This document shows, piece by piece, positions 57,752 through 64,000 of a stretch of 64,000 bases of DNA. A program made the translations under genes and the position numbers. Origin of the DNA: Pseudomonadales bacterium. GTDB taxonomy: Bacteria; Pseudomonadota; Gammaproteobacteria; Pseudomonadales; Azotimanducaceae. The stretch spans positions 1-64,000 of the forward strand of contig WLWP01000005.1 in the NCBI GenBank assembly GCA_012103505.1. The letters run 5' to 3'. Below the pieces are notes generated by a model that searched no databases, was not told the origin of the DNA, and was given only the letters and a program-made list of their open reading frames with translations. Each line of letters starts with the position of its first letter. The stretch's first letter is position 1.

Positions 57752-58671
57752 TAGTTCACCTGGCGGATGTTCAGCGCATTCGGGGTATCAAGGCCCAGAA
57801 GCTGCATTGCGTGTGCGTTTACTATGAGATCGTAATCTTCAACTGCCGTGGGTGGCTGCTCGTAACGACCGTTCGCGATGATACTCGCCACCGCACGCTC
57901 AGCCTGCAGTCCCAAGCTCTCTAGTTTGATTAAGAAAGAGGCAAAAAAACCTGATCGCACCAAATATTCTGAATAGACCATGGAGGCACGACGTGATGAG
58001 GTCAGTTGCGTCACAATGTACTCAATTGAGTCTTTGTTCAGCACCACAGAATCGCGTACGAAAAGCATCGCCTGAACATCGCCCGACAAAGATCTTAGCG
58101 CTTGGGGTACCTCATGCGGCGCACTCACTTCGGCCACCACAATCTCGACACCTGACGTCCGACGCTGCGCACGTCTCACATCTGCCGCATTCGCGCGGCT
58201 CACAATCATGCCTACGCGACTTAATGATGGTACAAGCTTTGAGAGCATCTGTACCTGCTCGCTGATTGATGGTCGGTCGGCCAACTTGATGACCCGCTCA
58301 GGCAATCCAGATTCGTCAGTCATCGTATGCAGAATTGGCGTTTGCGGAAAAGCTTCGATCAAAAGTTCCGTGGCCGGTGCGCCAATGCCGATCAAAATTG
58401 AGCGATCACGATCAGCAACCGCCTCAATCTCCTTTACAACCCGATCTCCGACTCGATAGCTGCCTTGCATGTCGTATTCGACTACCGCTACAAACGGTGA
58501 GAGTTGTTTGTTCAGGGCATCGACCACTCTGTCAACCCGGGGGTGTGCTTTGGTTTTGACTATATAAACGGTGTGACCATCGACTGTCGCACCTGTCGTA
58601 TCAATGGCACCAAAAACACCAACAGCACTAAACACCGCAACACTCGTTAAAAGAATCAACAGATATTTCAT
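57751..58671 (-). CDS. Periplasmic ABC-type substrate-binding protein
   Basis: The start is taken at MKYLLILLTSVAVFSAVGVF (58671), a signal peptide; a start at 58689 is possible. It resembles the ABC_sub_bind family (GIGAPATELLIEAFPQTPIL, LVPSLSRVGMIVSRANAADV, RASMVYSEYLVRSGFFASF). There is no permease or ATPase nearby. Its position directly before the histidine kinase (TAGTG overlap) suggests it is the sensory input of that kinase rather than a transporter part. Confidence 0.8.
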   Translation of the reverse strand: MKYLLILLTSVAVFSAVGVFGAIDTTGATVDGHTVYIVKTKAHPRVDRVVDALNKQLSPFVAVVEYDMQGSYRVGDRVVKEIEAVADRDRSILIGIGAPATELLIEAFPQTPILHTMTDESGLPERVIKLADRPSISEQVQMLSKLVPSLSRVGMIVSRANAADVRRAQRRTSGVEIVVAEVSAPHEVPQALRSLSGDVQAMLFVRDSVVLNKDSIEYIVTQLTSSRRASMVYSEYLVRSGFFASFLIKLESLGLQAERAVASIIANGRYEQPPTAVEDYDLIVNAHAMQLLGLDTPNALNIRQVN

Positions 58672-58673
58672 GT

Positions 58674-59878
58674 CTAAATACGATTCCACTCAACGCCGAG
58701 AAACACGGTCGACCGAGGCCGCAAACCCTCATCGTTCAAAGGCACTTGGAACCCCGCATGAAAGATGAGCGAACGCACAGGTCGGAATTTCATACCAACC
58801 GTGGCGTTATGCTCATCATTTCTGCCATCCACTTCTAACGAAAAAGAGGCCGGCACGAATGCAGGGGTATGCTCCAAAGAAAGTGCGTAATTCGCCAATT
58901 CTTTGCCCTCTCGCGTCGCATTGTGCTCATATCCTACTGAAGATCGCACCAGCCACGGTCGCGGTCCAGCGCCAAATTGTTTTGCCGCAATCCAACGCAC
59001 CCCACTGGCATAACGACCTGTTCCCCTCAAATTCTCTTTACTGCCACTCGGTATCGATAGCTCAAACTCAACGGCCATATCCAATGTCGGGGTATCGTAA
59101 AAAAGTGTTTGCTCTTCAAGCGGATGTCACCCAATCCCGTAGACTTGCCACGCTTGCGATCTACCGGTCCTTCTGCCGGATCGAACGTGTGGACCATGCC
59201 CGGAAAAAAGGCAATGGATGCATCGTTCACAATACGCGCCGTGGCAGCGACATCAACCGATGTTCGAATAATCGGCACCGAAAACCCCACATCCCAATTC
59301 TCAGTCACACCGTACTGTGCCGATAACCCTGCAAACTGTGTCCTGATCTCAATGTCCATGTCGAGCTCAATATAGTCTCGCTCAAACGCATAACAGTTTG
59401 GGGGCGGTCCACCAATGCAGGGTGACTGATCCCCCACCTCACCTACATCTAGGTGCGCAAGATGAATTTTGTAGTCATCCAGGTCCTCACCATTGAGCGT
59501 CTTATAGCTCTGATACCCGAGGTTAAGCCCCAAACTCCACCCACCTCGTCCGATCGTCTCAGGTTTCTCCCCAACAATACCCCCGTAAGTGACGTTTTCT
59601 GTACTGAACTGATCAAGTATTGGGTCAAACTCAAACCGAACCCCAGTCACCGATGCCCCAGGAATCTGTACCAGCGCAACCGAATTCGACAATTCCTGTA
59701 AGCGTTCAAGGCTCTCCGCTGTAAAGTGGGCGTGATGTGAAAACTCCGGCTGCAGAGTATTCGCCGAAAGCGTAATGCCATCGCCACCATATAGATCGGT
59801 AATGACATCTTCCAACCCACCTGCGATTGCCCCATCAGCGAAACACACCAGACCAATCAACCAATATCTGTTATTCAT
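58674..59878 (-). pseudogene. Outer-membrane beta-barrel protein, frame-shifted
   Basis: The start is taken at MNNRYWLIGLVCFADGAIAG (59878), a signal peptide; the frame is open from 59935. Alternating beta strands (GWSLGLNLGYQSYKTLNGED; TENWDVGFSVPIIRTSVDVA; TGLGDIRLKSKHFF) resemble MetA-pathway/transporter-like barrels. At the AAAAAA run (plus strand, 59099-59104) the frame shifts. The second frame continues LDMAVEFELSIPSGSKENLR, then NDEHNATVGMKFRPVRSLIF, to 58674. First gene of the binding-protein/kinase operon. Confidence 0.8.
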
Positions 59879-59957
59879 GATTTCATCCCGAATCTCTCGC
59901 TTAAGAGTATAGACACGGTTTTCAAATTGCGACATCCTCTAAAACGTGTTATGTATT

Positions 59958-59968
59958 TACATTTTGCA
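59958..59968. promoter_or_regulatory. Shared-palindrome variant (TACATTTTGCA)
   Basis: TACATTTTGCA between the divergent barrel gene (80 bp from 59878) and the receiver gene (72 bp before 60040). Confidence 0.3.
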
Positions 59969-60039
59969 TACTAAGGCACGCAACTGCGCGAGCTGTGCAG
60001 GACCTGTACACTGTTCTAGACTTACGCTAATACAAAAGG

Positions 60040-60438
60040 ATGTTTGACGTGAACAAAAGGACCCGCGTTCTAGTAGCAGAGGACAATCGACTCAACGTCG
60101 AGCTGCTCATCAATATTTTAGAATACTATGGCGTCGACTACACCCATGTAGAAACGGGTGAGTGCGCACTCAAGGCATTCGAGCAAGCGCGATTCGACCT
60201 TGTTGTTATGGACCGTCATTTACCCGGGATCTCAGGACTTGAGGCCACAGAATCGATCAGAGCCCTGGAACAAAACGAAGGGCGAGAACGAACTCCGATT
60301 ATCGCACTCACCGCGAGCGCCATTGCTGGCGACCGACAAATCTGTTTAGCCGCAGGTATGGACGATTATGTCAGCAAACCCTTCAAAATGGACAGCATCC
60401 GGCAGATGATTGACAAGTGGGTGAACTTGGTTGACTGA
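60040..60438 (+). CDS. Single-domain response regulator (receiver only)
   Basis: 132 codons. CheY-like: acidic pair (AEDNRLN), phospho-acceptor Asp 54 in VVMDRHLPGISG, Thr in IIALTASAIAG and Lys in YVSKPFKM. There is no output domain. It diverges from the barrel/binding-protein/kinase operon and is the obvious candidate to take its phosphate. The sequence style (RHLPG, LTASA) resembles receivers linked to hybrid kinases. Confidence 0.92.
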   Translation: MFDVNKRTRVLVAEDNRLNVELLINILEYYGVDYTHVETGECALKAFEQARFDLVVMDRHLPGISGLEATESIRALEQNEGRERTPIIALTASAIAGDRQICLAAGMDDYVSKPFKMDSIRQMIDKWVNLVD

Positions 60439-60620
60439 CCATCGGTCATGCGCGTTCCCTCTAACCACATTCACTTAAGAATCGAGTCACAGACCGCCAA
60501 ACTCTAAACTCCTTAAACCATCTGTATTTGTGTATATACTATACGCAATCTCTAACAAAGCCGCCTTGGTTGTAACAAAGCCAAGTATGGAAGATTCAAT
60601 CTATTTACACAGGGCATCAT

Positions 60621-62320
60621 ATGCGTTTAGGTCTAATTTTTACCATTCTACTGATGGCCAACGTCTCATCAGCTGATACAGGCTCAGATCACAGGACACG
60701 GATTCAGGCAACCGACTTTAGGCTCTCTCAACAAGATGGTGTGGACTTCACCGCCCGGTTGAGTCTTAACAAAAAGAGACTTCAGAATTCAAAATCAATC
60801 TCCCTGCGACTACCAGACGGTAGATTTACAGCCAAGAGAACTTTACTTACAAAACGCAAGCACGGATTCTCCTGGTTTGGCAAGATCAACAACCAATCGC
60901 TTGTGAATCTAACAAGCTACAAAGGCTTTATTTCTGGCAGGATCCATACGCCCAACTCGCTCTATGCGGTTGTAACGGATCGACACAAAAAAACGTGGGT
61001 GCGCAAAGTCAAGACAGATCAAAAAATGGCATGTGTTTCGCACGAAAGCCATGCGCCGGCCGGTCTTTCCAAAACCGCTCACATAGACCCAGAGCCTCCG
61101 ATCGATGATGTCGACCTTGATTTACTCGTCGTCTATACCCCTGCAGCGCTCGTTACTGCAGGAGGCGAAGCTCAGATGATTGCATTGATGCAATCCGCAG
61201 TCGATGCAACCAACCAGTCCTACAGCGGAAGCGATGTAAGTATCAAGCTGAACCTGGTTGATGTAGAGATGATCAACTACACCGAATCCGGTCATCTACC
61301 GGTAGACATCTTTAACAACCGACAGGATGGTTCCGAAGCGGTTAACCTGCGAAATCAACTCGGTGCAGATGTGGTTTCCATTGTGGTCAACGACGCAGTA
61401 TTTGGTTGCGGTTTTGGCGATATTCAAGGCTCTTCAGGGTGGCCGCTTGGTGAAGGGTTGGCACCTTTTGCCTTCAATGCACTGAACATGGAATGTGACT
61501 TCGGTTTTGGTCATCTTCTCGCCCACGAACTTGGTCACAATCAAGGTGCCGAACACGAGCCCGCAGATACGACCATCCCGCCGGACGAGGCATCGTTCCC
61601 ATTTTCCTATGGACATGATTGGAATACCGGAGTACAAGACCTTGGCACCATTATGGCCGATTGGTGGGTCCCCTTGTTTTCTAATCCACAGATTTACTAC
61701 TACGACCCCATCACTCAGCAATCCTATCAACTTGGCATCTTCGGAAGCGGGACAATCATCAGACCCTCAATTTGACCGTCCTAGCTATGGCCGATTATCG
61801 ACCTACAAAATATATTAGAGGCTCTGCAGGCTGGTCATATGTTGCGTTACCCATCGAACTGGACACCAACACCACGGCAAGCGATTTTTGTACGCTCGCA
61901 AATAATCAAGGTAACTCACTAACCGAAATCGATCGCTTTCATGCAGGCGACTGGCAAGGTCACATTTGTGGTTTACCGTTCGCCAACTTTGCTCTAGAAC
62001 CCGGCACTGGCTATTTTGTAAAGGCAAATACCAGTTGGCACGTTTCGCTCGAAGGAACACAATTCGATACGCCTTTTACAATCCCACTCACACCGGGCTG
62101 GAATTCAATCTCCGTTCCAAATAGAGATACGGCAAGCGCTTCACAGCTCTGCTCAGAAATAGAGAGTCAAGGTGGAACACCGCAACAGATCATTAGATTC
62201 ATCCATGGTGGCTGGGAAGGACATCATTGTGATCAAGCCTTTAACGACTTCACGCTCAAGCCAGGTGAAGGTCACTTCGTAAGGGCTAACTCATCTTCAG
62301 AGTTGGTGCTTCAACCGTAG
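60621..62320 (+). pseudogene. Secreted zinc metalloprotease (reprolysin-like), frame-shifted
   Basis: Signal peptide MRLGLIFTILLMANVSSADT, propeptide-like region to about 165, then the catalytic domain (DDVDLDLLVVYTPAALVTAG) with zinc motif HELGHNQGAEH (about 300-310). Near 61735-61750 the frame shifts. The next frame continues DNHQTLNLTVLAMADYRPTK and two related modules of about 85 residues (GWSYVALPIELDTNTTASDF; GWNSISVPNRDTASASQLCS), each with a pair of Cys and a GHFV/GYFV strand. It would be secreted to degrade proteins outside the cell. Stop at 62318-62320. Confidence 0.82.
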
Positions 62321-62496
62321 CGTTTTAACAAGATCAGCTTCGCTTTACGCTTGGACATTCAAGCGAGGCAAGCTTCGTGTGTAGAATGTAGGAGCAAATA
62401 GCTAAAAGCGTTTTCATTAAGGCGACAAGATAAAAGGTTCCACTATATCGGTGACCTGGCCGGAAACGCACCGATTTCTCTAACAATAGGGGCTAG

Positions 62497-62849
62497 GCCG
62501 AAGCTGCTATTCATCTTGCGATGGAACATAACCCGAGCGTCAGTGCCATGAGCGACAAGAACCTAGTTGTCGCTGAATCACTAACGAAGGAATACCCAGA
62601 ACGAGACATCGTTATCTTTGCAGATGATGACCATCAACAGGAAGCAAAAGTAAGGAAAATTCAGGGTGAGTACACGCGCTAGAAGCAGCTCGTAAAATTG
62701 GCGCAGATGTTCGATTCCCAGTTTTCGATCGTGAAGAGAGAACTAGTGGGTTTAGCGACTTTGCAGATGTCCTAAAACTGCACGGAAAGTTCGCGCTTAG
62801 AAAACAGATTCAGAATTCACGCCAAGTTGAACAGACGCGTGGAAGGTGA
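62497..62849 (+). pseudogene. Toprim-domain plasmid primase fragment
   Basis: Frame 1 (about 62497-62682): AEAAIHLAMEHNPSVSAMSD, KNLVVAESLTKEYPERDIVI and FADDDHQ. Frame 2 (62676-62849): ALEAARKIGADVRFPVFDRE, then SGFSDFADVLKLHGK. Together they match the Toprim_3 region of TraC/primase-helicase proteins of plasmids, including the DDD metal site. Stops and a frame shift interrupt it and the rest of the gene is missing. It is immediately upstream of trbI. Confidence 0.7.
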
Positions 62850-62868
62850 AGGAAAACCCGGCCTCCAA

Positions 62869-64000
62869 ATGAATCGATTTGCAGAAGGTGAAGAAACCCA
62901 CCAGCAGGAAATTCGTGATTCTTCGGGCGTTCTCAAACTTAACAGAGTGCCAATATTTTTAGTTACAGGTGTCTTGTCGGTCGTAGCTTTAGCGCTCGTA
63001 TTTGCGATTAACACCAGAACACAGAAAAACCAGAAGGAAGAGGGTAGTTCGGACATCGAGGTGTCAGAAATCGTCGAGGCAAGACCTAGTGAAATGGCCG
63101 TACTTAACGAGTTAGTCGCGCCGTATCAAGATGACGATGTCGAGATCCAAGCAAACCTCGTAACACCAGAACCGGAGCCGGAAACTGCACAACAACCGAT
63201 TTCTAACATCAGCCCAGGTTTCGTCGAACGAATAGAAGACCCCAATGAGCTCGAACGCAGAGAACTCATACGGAGGCTCGAGCGTGAACGATTTGATCAA
63301 ATGCGAGATGCTGTACTCTCCGGAACACAAGTTGCGGTTAACTATCGCGGAGCTGAACAAAAGGATTCCGGAAGTATTATGGATAATACAATTGGGGACA
63401 TAGAACAAGCGTATCAGGACAGATTATCCGGGGTACTTGGCGCAGCCTCAGCAGCAGGAGGAACGCCTACTGGAGCGATTAATCAGGAGCTTATCGATCC
63501 TAATCTGCGACAGCGCAAAGACGAGTTTAGAACTAACACATCTCGCATCGGGTATTCAGCGCATACAGTAATGCCCGCAATCTCTCCTAACGAACTAAAA
63601 GCAGGGACTGTCATACCTGCAGTGCTAGTGAGCGGCATCAACTCAGATCTCCCAGGCATGATCGTGGCACAAGTAAGAAGAGATGTACGAAACACTCTTG
63701 ATGGGACCTTTATCGTAATCCCGCAAGGCACAAAGATTCTCGGCAGATATGATAATCACATCGCGCTCGGCCAAAGCAGAGCGCTTGTCGTTTGGGATCG
63801 ACTTCAATATCCAGACGGATCCACATTAGCGCTAGAACAAGCGCCTGGCACGGATTTGTCCGGTTATTCAGGATTGAGCGACCAAGTGGATAATCACTAC
63901 ATAAAGATTTTCGGGAATGCGACGTTACTGTCGATTATTGGGGCTGGGGCACAAAGATCACAGGGTGTCTCTGGTGATGGCGAACGCTTAAGCGCTACAG
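62869..64000 (+). CDS. trbI: TrbI/VirB10 conjugation protein, 5' part (runs off right edge)
   Basis: Open from ATG 62869 to the window end (377 codons). Cytoplasmic N-terminus, one membrane helix (about 25-45: VPIFLVTGVLSVVALALVFA), a proline/glutamate-rich periplasmic linker (VTPEPEPETAQQP), then the conserved VirB10 beta-barrel. Segments AGTVIPAVLVSGINSDLPGM, FIVIPQGTKILGRYDN and DGSTLALEQAPGTDLSGYSG are diagnostic. It forms the channel scaffold of type IV secretion/conjugation machines spanning both membranes. No frame break in the visible part. Confidence 0.95.
   Translation, partial: MNRFAEGEETHQQEIRDSSGVLKLNRVPIFLVTGVLSVVALALVFAINTRTQKNQKEEGSSDIEVSEIVEARPSEMAVLNELVAPYQDDDVEIQANLVTPEPEPETAQQPISNISPGFVERIEDPNELERRELIRRLERERFDQMRDAVLSGTQVAVNYRGAEQKDSGSIMDNTIGDIEQAYQDRLSGVLGAASAAGGTPTGAINQELIDPNLRQRKDEFRTNTSRIGYSAHTVMPAISPNELKAGTVIPAVLVSGINSDLPGMIVAQVRRDVRNTLDGTFIVIPQGTKILGRYDNHIALGQSRALVVWDRLQYPDGSTLALEQAPGTDLSGYSGLSDQVDNHYIKIFGNATLLSIIGAGAQRSQGVSGDGERLSAT

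Noticed and set aside
62817..63731. Minus-strand frames over the trbI region
   Set aside because: The plus strand gives an unambiguous TrbI/VirB10 protein over the same bases.
1..64000. tRNA, rRNA, CRISPR arrays and replication origins
   Set aside because: I looked for cloverleaf-like ends, rRNA cores, regularly spaced direct repeats and iteron arrays and saw none; a systematic scan was not possible by eye.

Overview
The window looks like accessory DNA of a gram-negative bacterium, probably an aquatic gammaproteobacterium, and possibly a large plasmid or an integrated conjugative element. The grounds are a LapBCE-like type I secretion locus feeding a giant RTX adhesin, degenerate c-di-GMP proteins, a type I restriction-modification locus, and a TrbI/VirB10 conjugation gene at the right edge preceded by remains of a plasmid-type Toprim primase. 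I saw no rRNA, tRNA or CRISPR array. All calls were made by reading; no searches were run.

Layout. 1-6 kb: the 5' part of a repetitive exported protein (minus strand, runs off the left edge), then a surface lipoprotein and an FG-GAP protein that look like two pieces of one broken gene. 6.6-9 kb: two IS3-family elements, one inserted inside the transposase of the other with a 4-bp target duplication. 9.3-25.4 kb: a minus-strand type I secretion operon (tolC-like gene, ABC transporter, HlyD-type fusion protein, adhesin of about 3,850 residues). The adhesin is split by a frameshift, and the tolC gene carries an internal inversion of about 0.7 kb. 25.5-39.6 kb: a region of small regulators with an XRE repressor, two HD-GYP-like genes, a GGDEF/EAL scar, three small proteins and two candidate three-hairpin RNAs. 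Embedded in it (35.4-29.3 kb, minus strand) is a tight six-gene operon: 2OG-Fe hydroxylase, DUF1611-like P-loop protein, alpha/beta hydrolase, HlyD-like protein, 7TM/ATP-grasp protein and a second hydrolase. I do not recognise its pathway.

40-53.3 kb is a defence-like island: wHTH-MNT antitoxin, HEPN toxin and hsdM-hsdS-hsdR in one minus-strand array behind a double palindromic operator, followed by a membrane-inserted KAP-like P-loop NTPase with a long C-terminal region. 53.5-60.4 kb: a kinase-like fragment, a zinc-ribbon/degenerate-EAL pair, and a sensory operon (outer-membrane protein, periplasmic binding protein, histidine kinase) with a divergent receiver protein. 60.6-64 kb: a secreted zinc metalloprotease, the primase relic and trbI.

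Two themes connect the regions. First, an 11-bp palindrome close to TACATATTGTA sits about 30-80 bp upstream of many start codons, which suggests a shared regulon. Second, more than a dozen genes carry single-base frame breaks, many in short homopolymers. Either the replicon is decaying or the assembly carries uncorrected indels; the inversion, the nested IS and the deletion scars are not explained by base-calling error.
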